Position numbers and translations under genes: made by a program. Shown here in pieces: positions 1 to 11,562 of a DNA stretch of 64,000 nucleotides (the stretch's first letter is position 1; every line of letters begins with the position of its first letter). Under the pieces are notes generated by a model. That model saw only the letters and a list, made by a program, of their open reading frames with translations. It made no database searches and was not told the DNA's origin. This DNA is from Erythroxylum novogranatense (taxonomy: Eukaryota > Streptophyta > Magnoliopsida > Malpighiales > Erythroxylaceae), in contig CM057225.1 of the NCBI GenBank assembly GCA_029891385.1, forward strand, positions 11,094,060 to 11,158,059. Reading direction: 5' to 3'.

Positions 1-1640
1 TTTGATTTCGGCTTTTAGAGATCTCATCTAGTGAAAGAAATTTATGAATGTGATTGTATTGCAACCTAAGAATAGTTTCCTGATAATTGGGTTTCAATTA
101 TGAGATTTTCGAGTATGTGAATTCAGCGGAATTGGAGTCTTTAATAGAGAATTTGATTTAGTTCAAAATGAAAATTGGTTTTGAAAATTGGCAAATGGAA
201 CTTATTGGTATAAACAAAATTGGTAAGCTCTACGGCGTGTTATTGAATCGAAATGAGCCGATATTGATCAAGTGAGTGAAAGTGAGATACTGAGTAAAAG
301 AAAGTGGAAAGTGGGAAATGGTACCAGGAAAATCATGAATAGGCATAGTACATCTTTTATTTAAGGCATGTGCATCATTAATTATTTTTGACTGTGCATT
401 TTGTAATGAATGAAATTATTGATTGTTATAGAGCCGATGGATCCATAATCCACGGACAATCTTTGGAGCTTCGAGCAGCATGACTAGGAAGTTCAGGTGA
501 GTAACCTAGTTGGTTTCTCAGCTTATATGTGATTAATTGTATGTTTTTACGCCATGTGGAGTTAAGGATGGATATATGTGTGACTGCTTTTGATTGATTT
601 CGGGCCATGGGTGCTCGAAATATTGAATTGTGATATTGAAGTGTAAATGAGAATAGATGTGTATAAGTGCATTTGTGAATTGAATTGTAAATGTATTAGC
701 GAAATGAATGAAAAGTGCATATGACCGAAATGCTGGACCAAAGGTCCGAAGAAATGAAAAGTGATATCGAAATGGAAAGTGACATATGCATTCATGCATA
801 ATTGAACGATCAGATAAAGATAGTTGTTGACCTGAGACGCCACTGTACTGAACCGAGCTTTGAGTTTGAGGGGACTAGTGCATACCCAGAGGACTCTCCT
901 ATCCCTAATGTGAGTGGGCAGTAGTGCATACCCACAGGGCTCACCTACTCGCCAAAAATGCGAATATTGTTACTGAACTGAGAGGAGTTAGTGCATACCC
1001 TGAGGGCTCTCCTACTCCCTAGACGCGTCCGATTTCTGATAAGTAATAGGCGCTCAGTCACAACAACGAAATGAAAATGGAAAAATGTCACATGTGCATC
1101 ATATATATGAAAGATTAAATGCGATTTGTGTGAAAGGCAATACGCCTTATATGTGTGAAATTGGTAATGCATGGATTAATTTGAGATAATGTGATATTAT
1201 GAGATACATGTGAATTATTGTATATGCATGAGTTGGGTGAACCATCAATGATGGTTTCATCGAGTTCGCAAACTCACCCAACATTGCAACTATTTTTCAG
1301 AATCGAAGAGTACCCGTTAGTAAGGCGGGAGTATGTTTGCGGATTAGTGAAGGTTAGAGTTCGTCGGGATCGATTCGATTCGCATTGCATGTCTTTATTT
1401 TTGTAATAAAGTGTTTATTTGTATTTGTGATATTGACCTCGGTGGTTTGTTGAAAATGGGTGTATTGAAATTGAATGTGATTGAATGAGTAACCAATTTG
1501 GGCATAGAATTCCGCACTTATGTTATAAAAAGTAATGTACCGATTTCTGAATGAGTGGTTAGCACGCCACCCTCGCGTGGCACGGATTCGGATATCACTG
1601 TAGATGTCGGGTTCGGGTCTTGCGGGTGTGGGGTGTTACA
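1..1640 (+). mobile_element. 3' part of a long gypsy-like LTR
   Basis: No protein is encoded here. The block ends in TGTTACA at 1640, and its last 85 bases recur inverted at 11567-11640. A second shared block (1228-1290, containing the word gaaccatcaatgatggtt) recurs inverted near 11965-12005. The stretch 785-1075, with repeated gtgcatacccagag-type clauses, resembles the inverted block 22040-22200. Shared order in two places, plus a TG/CA-type end, argues for an LTR rather than unique sequence. The left boundary lies outside the window. Assignment to Ty3/gypsy (Tekay/Del-like long LTR) is inference from general LTR style; no pol is present to prove it. Confidence 0.55.
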
Positions 1641-1880
1641 TTACGAGGAACTGGACTGTTGTTCATCGATTTGTCTATCGAGATGGCAACAGATGCGCCG
1701 ACTGGATGGCCAATTATGCGGAGCAGTTGGCCGATGGAGTTATTTATTTTGATTCCACACCTACAAGGTGCCACTTGATCCTTCTAGAGGATCTTTTGGG
1801 AACTCGTTTCTCCCGCTTAGTCATGTAATTTGTACTGCTCATTTCTCTATATTAAAAAAATAAAAATAAAAAGTGAGTAG
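1641..1880 (+). pseudogene. LINE RNase H C-terminal fragment with A-rich tail
   Basis: The frame 1641-1828 encodes the end of the RNase H domain (RVT_3 type) that closes many plant LINE ORF2 proteins: VHRFVYRDGNRCADWMAN matches the usual 'vHv-REgN-cAD-lAn' block. The frame ends at TAA 1826-1828. An A-rich 3' tail (attaaaaaaataaaaataaaaa) follows at about 1850-1872, as expected for a LINE 3' end. The fragment starts immediately after the LTR end at 1640, so the LTR element probably inserted into this LINE and the rest of the LINE lies left of the window. It is not functional by itself. Confidence 0.7.
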
Positions 1881-1904
1881 TTAGTTGTTGATTATGATTA
1901 TAGG

Positions 1905-2815
1905 GGTAATGGTTTGATATCCCACTTTGGAGGAATCCTCCATACCCCCCCATTTAGTAGAGGAATGAAAATCATTCCTTAGTAGAGACTCATTTTACTA
2001 ATTAATTAAAATATAATTAATTAATTAATTAAAATATAATTAATTTACAATATAATTAATTAAAATAATAATATTAATTAATTAAGTATATTATAATTAA
2101 TTAAAATATAATTAGTTAAAATATAATTCATTCATTAATTAAAATATAGTAATTAATTATTTAATTAAAATATAATCAATTAAAATAAAATAAAATAATT
2201 AATTAATTACTATAATTAATTAAAATATAATTCATTCATTAATTAAAATATTGTAATTAATTAATTTAAATATTATCATTTATTAAAATATAACTAATTA
2301 AAATATAATTATTCATTAGTTAAAATATTTTAATTAATTATTTAATTAAAATATAATTAATGACAATATAATAAATTAAAATATTATTATTAATAATTAA
2401 TTACATTATAATTAATTAAAATATTATTATTAATTAAAATATTATTATTCATTAATTAAAATATTGTTACTAATTAATTAAAATATTGTTATTAATTAAT
2501 TATAATATAATTAATTAAAATATTATAATTAATTACATTATAATTAATTAAAATAAATAAATAATTAGTTACAATATAATTAATTGATTAATTAAAATAC
2601 TCTAATTAATTAATTATAATATTCTAATTAATTAATATATTGTAATTAATTAATTATATTATTTTTTACAAACCAACTACTGTCAATGGTAATGGTAATC
2701 ATTTCTTCCTCTTATCCAACCATCATAATTAAAATGATAATATCCATTCTCATTCCTCACTACATTCATTTCCATTCCTATTACCATTCCCTCGTACAAA
2801 CCAACTGCCTCTTAA
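1905..2815. repeat. AT-rich non-autonomous repeat candidate
   Basis: The core at 1985-2660 is a long run of degenerate aattaattaaaatataatt words. It is flanked by less AT-rich shoulders containing ggaatg/cattcc words: ggaatgaaaatcattcc at about 1963-1979, and repeated cattcc words at 2740-2790. The shoulders are roughly inverse in character, as in some miniature inverted-repeat elements, but I cannot define clean terminal inverted repeats or a target duplication. There is no coding potential. Confidence 0.4.
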
Positions 2816-2839
2816 GTATTATGGATAAATTGAAATTCC

Positions 2840-3166
2840 TATGATCCTCTCCTAAGCAATGTATTTTGTGCAATCTAGAAGAGGAGACTAGAGATCACAT
2901 GTTCTTTGAGTGTGAGTTTGCTAAGAAATTGTGGAATAGAATCTCTAATTTTTATGGCCTTGGAATTAGGTAATGCAGTCTCACAAATATCTTATTAGAG
3001 ATATCTTAAGTGCATATGTCTAAATACGATAAAGAAATACTAATAGTAACAATTGCAACTTACTTCCAAACTATTTGAAAACAGAGAAATAATAGAAGAT
3101 TTACAGGGTTCTCTAATAATCTATGCACTCTTATAGAACTCTCTACGAGAAATATCAGGGAACAAC
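2840..3166 (+). pseudogene. LINE zf-RVT zinc-binding domain fragment
   Basis: Reading + with stops, this encodes the cysteine/histidine module found between reverse transcriptase and RNase H in plant LINEs. CILCNLEEETRDHMFFECEF (about 2869-2930) has the C-x2-C...H...C layout of zf-RVT, followed by AKKLWNRI. Degenerate downstream sequence runs up to the 5' LTR of copia-1, with words such as RNNRRFTGF and NIREQLL. No start or complete frame remains. It is a separate LINE relic from the one at 49957, and copia-1 appears to have inserted at or beside its right edge. Confidence 0.6.
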
Positions 3167-3468
3167 TATTAGATTATTTAATGACCCATGTCACTTATAG
3201 ATTTGAAACTAATAAAAAGAGTCTAAAATAATAGTTATTGGGTATTAAATAATTAATTTCAAATGGGTTGAAGACCCTTTCGCTCTCTCTTTTAAAAATC
3301 AACATGATGGTTGGTTGTTCGTAAGTTTTAGAAAACTATCAAAAATATTTCTGAACTATTGAGGAAACTAATCAAAGAAGATAAGATAGAAAGGGAATCA
3401 ATCCTTACAAATATTATCATGGATTCAGGTACGTCAAGTGTTACTCAATCCTGCATTATATTTTCACA
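3167..3468 (+). repeat. copia-1 5' LTR
   Basis: It aligns along its whole length with 9441-9736; shared blocks include gattatttaatg, gttattgggtattaaa, atgatggttggttgttc and ggaaactaatcaaagaagat. It ends ...ttcaca. The first base pair has changed from TG to TA. Confidence 0.8.
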
Positions 3469-3470
3469 AT

Positions 3471-3482
3471 TAGTATCATAGC
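3471..3482 (+). other. copia-1 primer-binding site (decayed)
   Basis: tagtatcatagc lies 2 bp after the LTR. It differs by two bases from tggtatcagagc, the complement of the plant initiator Met-tRNA 3' end used by most plant copia elements. Confidence 0.6.
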
Positions 3483-4913
3483 AAGCTTATGACCCTTTAA
3501 TTTGCAGTAGAGTTAACCCTAATATTTATGATTCTGCTTCGTGATTCTCGTCTATTGTAGCTAGCGATTGGGTTTGCATTAATAAATTCAAAATTATTGT
3601 TACGTGAAGGCTTCAAGGTTATAGTCTTAAACTTTCGGATCAATATGGAATTTTCAAACGAATATAACCTGAAAGCCGAAAGACTTGTTTTCATAGGATC
3701 ATATTGTCATATTTGTGGGGCTATCATTGAATAGCATCAGGATTATAGTTATAAAGAATAAACGGTTTAGATTTCAAGTTTCCAGAAAAGCATGCTGTCT
3801 GTTTGAGGTCGATCTTCAAAATTTTTTAATGGCTTGTAGTTGTAAAGGATCTTTTGTTGGGATTAACGTGTTTTCTGTTTAAAGAAAACAAGAGGTTAAC
3901 AACATGCTTTTCTAATTACAAATTAAAAAAGTTTTCGTGGGGCCCACATTAAAGACTTTGAATTGATGTTTGCTTGCAAGAACAAATTATGAAAAGGTTA
4001 AAAGAAAGTCAAGTTTTTATGGGACCCACCATTAAGACATTAGATTTGTGTTGCATTAATTGTTGGAATAAGATATGGAAAACATGTTTTATGTTTCTTA
4101 TAATCAAAAGAGTTAAAAGACAAGGTTTCATTGGGTTCACTGCAGAAAGACTTTGGTTTATGTTGTTAACAGAAATCTTTTGAGGTAAAAATGTATGAAA
4201 ACTGCGACTCCTGTCATGAAAAGTCTTTAGGCATTTTTTGTTCGGATTGACATGATAGAAAGTTTTTGAAAATAAAAGGTTGAAGATGGTTAATTATGTT
4301 TTGGTCCTTATAGTTTTTGGACTAGTATAATCTAGTAATAAAATTATAGTTTTATCCCTAAAAGGTTTTTGGACTTTCCAGAATCATCTTTCAACATTGC
4401 ACTTAAATTCAAAAATTCTTGTATACTTACTAATTAAATGTTTAATGTATAGAAAGCTTGTTAGTCATCAAAGTAACGTTGCTTGAAAAGAAATTTAGAC
4501 ATTTAATTATGCATTTTTTCAATTGTTCATGTTGATATGATGCTATTAAAATGACATAAAGGTTGAACTAAACAATTGAGATCATTAATTATAACGCTAT
4601 GAGATTACCCAAAGGTGGACCATTGCTTATAATTAATGACATTAAAGGGACTTTATCAACATATTTGATTAATATGATTGTATATCCAAAGATAACATGC
4701 ATGTTGACTAGAATATGATTGATTGTCCATTATAGTGAACTATATTCGCATCATGATAGGTTACAACTATGTATTTAAATTTTAGCCAAAGGAGAATTTA
4801 AATGCATAATCAAAGTGTATTAGTTAGTTTAAATTCATTTAGGTTTACTTAAAGCATTAATATGTGAGTTATATGTTGTGTTTGCAGCATCTACTAATTT
4901 ATTCGCTTAAGGA

Positions 4914-5720
4914 AATGGGATGATCAAGTTCAATGGTATGAACTATATTGATTGATCCGAACAACTTCAATTCAAAATGGGTGTAATGGATTTGGACTTG
5001 GCCATAGTTTCAAACGTAAGGCCCGCAACTATAACTGAGACTAGTTTTGAAGATAATAAGTCTTATATGAGACTTAGGAATGGTCTAACAGGCTGAGCTT
5101 GAATTTGATGTGAATGATGATTGTTAAAAATGTAAAGTCATCAATGCCTGAAAAGGACAATGCAAAAGAGTTCATGTTGAAGCTTAAAAAATACTCATAA
5201 TCGGATATAGCTAATAAGTCCATAGTAGGGACTTTAATGAGTGGGTAATGACCAAAAAGTTTAATTGGTCACAACCTATTCACGATCATGTAACACATAT
5301 GTCAAATCTAACTGAAAAGATGAAATCCATGGATATAGAAGTAAGTGAGTCCTTCCTTGGACAGTTCATTATCAACTCACTTTCTCTTAAGTTCTACCAG
5401 TTCCAAGTGAATTATAACATCATTAAGGAAAAATAAAACCTTAAAGAGATTAAGGCCATCTTGGTTCAGGAGGAAGGGAGATTGAAGAAAATGAAGGAAC
5501 ACTCCGTTCATCTCACGTTCATCAAGGAGCTAGTAGCAGCAAAAACAAACTAAGAAAGAAAGGAAAAGATAAGAAAAAAGCTCCCAGCAAAGTTAATGAG
5601 GGTCGAATTCATAAAGATAAGAGGTGTCACTTCTACATAAATTCTAGTCACTTCAAGAAGGATTGTCTTAAAAGAAAGGCTTAGTTCAAAAAAAGGTACA
5701 TACTATGTCTTAGTATGTTT
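4914..5720 (+). pseudogene. copia-1 gag remnant
   Basis: This is the capsid/nucleocapsid part of copia-1. It begins near 4914 with a FNGMNYID..EQLQFKMGVMDLDLA-like stretch, the usual N-terminal gag signature (nucleic-acid packaging, cytoplasmic particle). The longest open piece is 5248-5436 (IHDHVTHMSNLTEKMKSM...). A lysine-rich segment follows, then a degenerate CCHC knuckle at about 5625-5670 (CHFYINSSHFKKDC, where the second cysteine is lost). Several stops and frameshifts interrupt it. It cannot make a functional Gag. Confidence 0.65.
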
Positions 5721-5754
5721 TGAATCAAATCTTATTGAAGTGCCTAATAATACC

Positions 5755-6200
5755 TGCTGGTTAGATTTTGATGCAACTACTCATGTGTCACATGTTAAAC
5801 AGGGATCCCTTTCAATCCATACCATAAACAAACTAAAAAGTTATTGTATATGGGGAATAGAATGAAGGCACGAATAGAGGACATTGGGACATACAAATTG
5901 ATCTTAGACACTGAGTGTCTCCTGAATCTAAAAAATGTCTTTATGTTTGTAACTGTGTTAGGAATTTAGTTTCTGTTGCAAAGTTGGATGATGATGGTTT
6001 TAACTTTAAGATTGCAAACCGTGTGTTTTCTTTATATAAACACAAGTACTATTATAGTTCTGGTACTTTAATTAAATGTTTATATCATTTCAATCTTGAT
6101 GTTGATTTTGCTGAATCTTTGTTTCATGTTGATCATATTATAGGAAATAAACTGATTGCACATAAGGAATGTTTTGTTTTTTGTGGCATAAAAGATTAAG
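5755..6200 (+). pseudogene. copia-1 protease and GAG-pre-integrase remnant
   Basis: WLDFDATTHVSH at about 5758-5793 corresponds to the aspartic protease motif W-x-x-DSGA-x-x-H; the catalytic DSG is altered to DFD. An open piece (5915-6199) continues with LKNVLYVP-like and NLVSVAKLDDDGFNF residues, typical of the segment between protease and integrase. The pieces are in different frames. Confidence 0.6.
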
Positions 6201-6239
6201 TCGTATATCTAAGGAAAGGGTATAGAGGTTAGTAAAAAA

Positions 6240-6900
6240 ATGAAATCTTATCTTAATTGGATTTTACTGACTAGGATATATGTGTGGATTGTATTAAAGG
6301 TAAACAAACCAAATATATATCAAGGAATCCATCCATAAGAAGCAACGAATTACTTGAATGAATACACATTGTCATCTGTGGTCCTTTTGATGTTCCTTTT
6401 GGGGGTGGTGAAAAATATTTTATTACCTTTATTATTGACTTCTCACGATATAGTTATATTTATCTATTACATGAGAAGTCTCAGTTTGTGGACATCCTAG
6501 AGGTGTTCGTTAATAAGATAGAAAGGCAGTTAGATAGAAAACGAAAGATAGTGAGGTCTAATAGAGGTAGTGAATATTATGAAAAATTTGATAAAAGTGG
6601 ATAATGTCCAGGTCCATTTGCAAAGCTTCTTACAAGTCAAGGCATATGTGCAAAATATCTAATGCCTGATACACAACAACAAAATGATGTAGCTGAAAGA
6701 CATAATCGTACTCTTATAAATATGGTTAGGAGTTTGTTAAGTTATAATACTGTACCTTTATCATTGTGGATGCATGCATTAAAGACCACTGCGTGTCTAC
6801 TTAATAGGATTCCTAGTAAGGCAGTTCCTAAGACACCTTATAAACTGTGGATAAGAAGGAAACCTAGTTTATGATACCTTCACATTTAGGGTTATCCGAC
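6240..6900 (+). pseudogene. copia-1 integrase remnant
   Basis: Degenerate integrase core. Around 6415-6480 the frame reads like KYFITFIIDFSRYSYIYL (usual FIDDYSRYGY...). At 6660-6874 an open piece has QQNDVAERHNRTLINMVRSLLS, the block that carries the catalytic glutamate of the D,D,E triad. It ends KAVPKTPYKLW. The middle aspartate block (about 6560) is damaged (VRSNRGSEYYE). Inactive. Confidence 0.7.
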
Positions 6901-7399
6901 AAAAGTAAGGTTGTATAATCCACATGAAAAAGAAGCTTGATGCGAGAACTGTTAATAGTTATTTTATCAGCTATCTCGAAAAGTCAAAGGGGTATAGATT
7001 TTATTATCCTAATCCTAGTATGAGAATAGTTAAGTCTGATAATGCTCGGTTCATTGAGAATGGTCCAATCAGTAGGAGTGGAGAACTGTGAAAAGTGGAT
7101 ATTCATAAGAGTCAAGTAAAAACTACTCTGAGTCGAGTAGAAACTACTACATCAAACGTGATCCCATCGGTTGTTATTCCTCTTGTTGCATCACCGATAT
7201 GCAATATATCGGAACAAAAGATTAATGTTCCAATTTCATAAATTGAACATATTAATGAAGAACCAGCTAATGATGTTCAAGTCACAAATGATCAAGTGAT
7301 GCCACAAGAAGTAGCATTACGAAGGTATGTAATGCAGAGAAGACCAACTATTTCGAGTGACTATAAAGTTTACTCACTTGAACATGAATGTGACTTGAG

Positions 7400-8300
7400 T
7401 ATTGATTAGGATCCAGTTTCATTCAAACAAGCCATATAATGTAGCAATTTTAAAAAGTGGTTTAATGCTATGAAAGAATAGTTGAAATCAATGGATGACA
7501 ACAATGTATGGGAAGTAGTAAGTTGTCGGGAGGTGCAAAGCAAGTGGCTTATAAATGGGTCTTTAAGACCAAACGTGGCTCACAAGGCAACACTGAAAGG
7601 TATAAAACCAAACTTATTGCCAAAGGTTACACTTAAAAGGATAGCATTGACTATAAAAAAACCTTCTCTCTAGTTTAAAAGAAGGATTCTTTAAGAATTA
7701 TTATGGCCCTAGTGGCTCATTACGATTTAGAGCTTCTCCAAATGGATGTAAAGATCACTTTTGTAAATGGTGATTTGAAAGAAGAAGTTTATATGGATCA
7801 ACCGGAAGATTTCATGACCACAGGAAAGGAACGATTAGTGTGTAAATTAAAGAAATCAATATGTAAACTAAAACAAGCTTCTCGACAATGATATCTTAAG
7901 TTTAATGATATCATTATGTCTTATAGTTTTGTAGAAAACATCATTAATCGGTGTATATATATGAAGGTTAGTCAGAGCAAGTTCATTATATTAGTCCTAT
8001 ATGTTGATGATATCTTTCTTGCTACTAATAATATGATTTTGTTACATGATGTAAATAATTTTCTCTTTAATAATTTCGAAATGAAAGATATGGGTGAGGC
8101 AACCTATGTGATAGGAATTGAATTATTGCATGATAGATCATAAGGATTATTAAGATTGACTCAGAAAGGTTATATCTAGAAAGTATTAAAAAGATTTAAA
8201 ATAAAAATGTCTCATAAAGGTTATATCTAGAAAGTATTAAAAAGATTTAAAATAAAAAGTGCTTCATAGGGACAGTTCCAATTCAGAAAGGAGACAAATT
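7400..8300 (+). pseudogene. copia-1 reverse transcriptase remnant
   Basis: Pieces of a copia RT in changing frames: MALVAHYDLELLQMDVKITFVNGDLKEEVYM at 7703-7795 (fingers/palm, first catalytic aspartate in LQMDVK), KLKQASRQ at 7868-7891, and LVLYVDDIFLA at about 7993-8025, which keeps the YVDD active site. The palm is therefore recognisable, but stops separate the pieces. A 51-bp tandem duplication (8165-8266) adds further damage. Confidence 0.75.
8165..8266 (+). repeat. 51-bp tandem duplication inside copia-1 RT
   Basis: The block beginning aaaggttatatctagaaag at 8165 is repeated at 8216, giving two almost identical 51-bp copies. Confidence 0.85.
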
Positions 8301-9060
8301 TAATCAAATGCAATGTCCACGAAGCTATTTGGAACGTAAGGAAATAGAGTATATTCCTTATGCATCGGTAGTTGGGGGCTTAATATATGTTCAAACATGT
8401 ACTTGGCCAGATATCAGTTTTGTTTTCGGAATGATAGGTCGATATCAAAGCATCGGAATGATAGGTCGATATCAAAGCAATCCTAAAATAGACCACTAGA
8501 AAGCTACAAAGAAAGTTCTTAGTTATTTACAATGCATAGAGGACTATATGCTCACATATAGAAAATCAACCCATCTCGAAGTGATAGATTACTCGGATTC
8601 AGACGATGTCGATTGTGTAGACTCACGAAAATCTACATTCGATTATAAGTTCCTATTAGCTAGAGGAACAATTTCGTGAAAAGGTGAAAAGAAATCCTTT
8701 ATTGCTACTTCCACTATGAAGGTTGAATTTATGGCATGCTTTGAAGCCAAGGTTCATGGATTATGGTTGTGCAACTTTATCTTAGATCTTGACATTGTCA
8801 ATAATATTAATAAACCATTAAGAATTTATTGTGACAATTCCGTAGCCGTTTTCTTTTTTAAGAATGACAAGTATTCAAAGGGTGCGAAACATATGGATTT
8901 GAAGTATTTGTGTATGAAAGAAGAAGTGCAAAAGCATAAAGTGTCAATTGAGTATATTGGTACTGATCTAATGATAAAGAATTCGTTAACTAAAGGCTTA
9001 TCGCCCAAAACATTTATTGGCCATGTTGAACGAATGGGCATTATAGATCAGTCCTTGTTA
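8300..9060 (+). pseudogene. copia-1 RNase H remnant
   Basis: Connection domain and RNase H of the same polyprotein: YIPYASVVGGLIYVQTCTWPDISF (8350-8425), then the open piece 8716-9060 with MKVEFMACFEAKVHGLWL, LRIYCDNSVAV and AKHMDLKYLCMKEEV, ending with the usual NSLTKGLSPKTFIGHVERMGI. A 27-bp in-frame duplication (8427-8480) repeats GMIGRYQSI. The RNase H frame is the least broken part of the element. Confidence 0.75.
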
Positions 9061-9071
9061 GCATATCATTA

Positions 9072-9073
<2 letters not shown>

Positions 9074-9123
<50 letters not shown>
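9074..9123. repeat. (TA)n microsatellite
   Basis: About 50 bp of uninterrupted alternating TA sit just downstream of the copia-1 RNase H end. Confidence 0.95.
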
Positions 9124-9126
<3 letters not shown>

Positions 9127-9430
9127 TATAATTATTTTGCTTAAATTATTATGACACTTATGAATTCAATTACAATCATATTTTTGCTCACTTGTTATCC
9201 ATATTATGTTGTATACAATAATTATTTATGTGAGATAACAATTACATAATTACCCACTAAAAGTTTTATGAGTTGAGTTGATTATGTGATACATGGAAGG
9301 AATCATGTTGTATAACTTGTAATCGCCATGATCCCATCATTTTAATTCAATTAAGGATGACTTCATCTATTCCATGTATTGTGTTCACTTAAAGTTTTAT
9401 TTTTGAATCTCCAAGTCGTAACATTGGTCA

Positions 9431-9440
9431 AATGGGAGAT
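9431..9440 (+). other. copia-1 polypurine tract
   Basis: aatgggagat immediately precedes the 3' LTR, the usual plus-strand priming position. Confidence 0.65.
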
Positions 9441-9736
9441 TGTTAGATTATTTAATGGCCCATGTCACTTATATATTTGAGTCCAATGAAAAAAGCTCAA
9501 GTTAATGGTTATTGGGTATTAAAGAATTGGTCTCAAATGGGTCTAAGACCCTTTCCCATTTAAAATTCAACATGATGGTTGGTTGTTCATAAGTTTTAAA
9601 AAACTATCAAAGAGGTTTCTGAACCATTGAGGAAACTAATCAAAGAAGATAAGGTAGAGAGAGAATCAATCCTTATAAACACTATCATGGATTTAGGTAT
9701 GTCGAGTGTTAATCGATCCTGCATTATATGTTCACA
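9441..9736 (+). repeat. copia-1 3' LTR
   Basis: It starts tgttagatta and ends ttcaca, and pairs with 3167-3468 with scattered substitutions and small indels. Confidence 0.8.
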
Positions 9737-9933
9737 ATAAATAATTATTAATCAATTAGGGCAACATAGTAGCAGCTCTCTCTTGGAGAATATAATCCTT
9801 AGGTGGTGTCTCTATTTGGATATTAGTATAGTAAATAAAACTTCCTAAGAACAAATATTCCCAAAGAAACTCAAGCAATTCAAGCAAGACATAGCCATTC
9901 AAGCAGTTCTCTAAATAACCAAATCATAAAAGT

Positions 9934-10280
9934 AGGGGAAAGAATACTAGAAGGAATCACTCACCTTCGAAAACTCCTGGATAAGCCTCTCCAGATCCAT
10001 GACTTACCAGACTGGACAATGAAAGAAGACTCCTTAACAAGACTTGTTTATTTGAAAAACGAAGAAACAAAACAAATAGTACAAAAAATATATCAAAGAC
10101 GTAAATATTTCGAGCTAGAGAAGGAGGGAAAGAAGAATAGAAGGAAAGATTCACCTTGAAAGATCCTGAAAGCACCTCTCCTGAAACTATTTCTTACCAT
10201 TTGGGTAAATGAATGAAGACTCCTATTTCAATACGAAGTTTGTTACGCATGAAGAATGAGGAAACAAACCAAAAAGCTTC
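9934..10280. repeat. Diverged ~190-bp tandem pair
   Basis: The words agggaaagaatactagaagg...tcacctt...gaagactcct...gaagaaacaaaac in the first unit correspond to agggaaagaagaatagaagg...tcacctt...gaagactcct...gaggaaacaaacc in the second, starting near 10124. Confidence 0.6.
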
Positions 10281-10926
10281 AAATAACCTGTCTGAGTTGT
10301 AAATCCCTTTAAGTTGGAGGCGGATCAAAGAAGAAGAGCATCACCATCGTTGCATCGTAGATTCCAGAGAAACAACCTTAATTGAGTAATCTTTAGAAGA
10401 TTCAAGAAAGGGTAATAGTCTTTTACCCTAATTAGTGATACGTTTATCCCTATGCTATCGTTTTGTTTGTTGTAATTGTAATGTTGAACGTTGTCGTGTG
10501 ATGAAAGAGGGTGAGCTTTTCCTCTCCTCAATTGTAAACTATACTTTACTACTTAATGAATTTTCAAATACTAAAAAAAAACCTACATTTTGGATGGTTG
10601 GAAAAAGGCTCTTTACAAGTCTTCATTATTAGTTGTGACTATATCTTCAAGCGCATTGCCCATCCTTTGTAGAAAATGAAACAAAACTTCCAGTAGAAGA
10701 TGATTGAAAAAGTCTAGTATGCATGAAACATGCACAGGCCATGACGTGTGTCCAAAACTACACTATCACCGATTTCCTTTATGGACTTCTAAAAATCTAA
10801 CATTAATGTGATAAAGCAAACATATGCAAAAAGGGGCGAATTGTGTGTGACTTAATTTTTTTCAAGTTACTATCAATTAGTGTAAAAGATAAGAACTTGC
10901 TAGTTCAATAGAAAGATATGTAAATA

Positions 10927-11105
10927 AAAGGAGCTTGTTAAAGTTTAAAACGAAAGGAACTTGTTAACGTTTAAAAATGAAAGGACCTTGTTAATTTTCA
11001 AAATGAAAGGAACTGTTATCATTCAAAATGAAAGGACTCTGTTAACTTTCAAAACGAAAGGAGCCTTTTAACGTTTAAAAATGAAAGGAGCTTGTAAAAG
11101 ATTGC
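10927..11105. repeat. 26-bp minisatellite, about seven units
   Basis: Units such as aaaggaacttgttaacgttt followed by aaaat repeat at 25-27 bp spacing with substitutions; unit starts were read at 10927, 10953 and 10980 and continue to about 11080. Confidence 0.85.
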
Positions 11106-11562
11106 AACAAAAGAAACCTCTTATAATATTAAAACATACGAAGCATTTTCTAAAGTGAAGAAGCCTCAAATTGAACACAAACACTATAATGTGAAAATTT
11201 AAAAGTTAAGAAGAGGGAAAAATGACACATTCTATGTATATTGGTTCGACTTATAACGAAGTCTACGTCAAGTCCTTAAATGTTCAACTTGAGTATTTCA
11301 CTATAAAATTTCAAGTAGTAAATTTTGACGAGCCCCTCCAAACTCACAAGTATATATTTTTAAAAATTCTTTAACCTTCCACACTCATAATGCTTAATAA
11401 GCCTCTAGAAGCTCTCAACAAAAAATAAATATATGATTTGCTCAATGTAAGCTTCAAGGAATAATAATTTATCTCAATTGAGTGTTTTTACTTTCTAAGG
11501 TAAAAAGAGTTTCGATAATATTGATGTTGCCAAAGTATTTCAAAGATCTAACATATTCACTA

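Larger units (their letters stand above)
3167..9736 (+). mobile_element. copia-1: old Ty1/copia LTR retrotransposon
   Basis: Two LTRs of about 300 bp (3167-3468 and 9441-9736) flank a decayed gag-protease-integrase-RT-RNase H series in copia order on the + strand. The 3' LTR starts TGTTAGATTA; the 5' copy has decayed to TATTAGATTA. A primer-binding-like site and a polypurine tract sit at the expected places. Many stops and frameshifts break the polyprotein, and the LTRs differ visibly throughout, so this is one of the older insertions here. I could not find a matching target-site duplication. Confidence 0.85.
9737..11562. other. Non-coding stretch with short tandem repeats
   Basis: I see no convincing gene. 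The stretch holds a diverged roughly 190-bp tandem pair (9934-10280) and a 26-bp minisatellite (10927-11105). The remainder is AT-rich and unrecognised. Confidence 0.6.

Noticed and set aside
3160..9745. A target-site duplication for copia-1
   Set aside because: The 5 bp before 3167 (acaac) and after 9736 (ataaa) do not match, and sliding the ends does not help.
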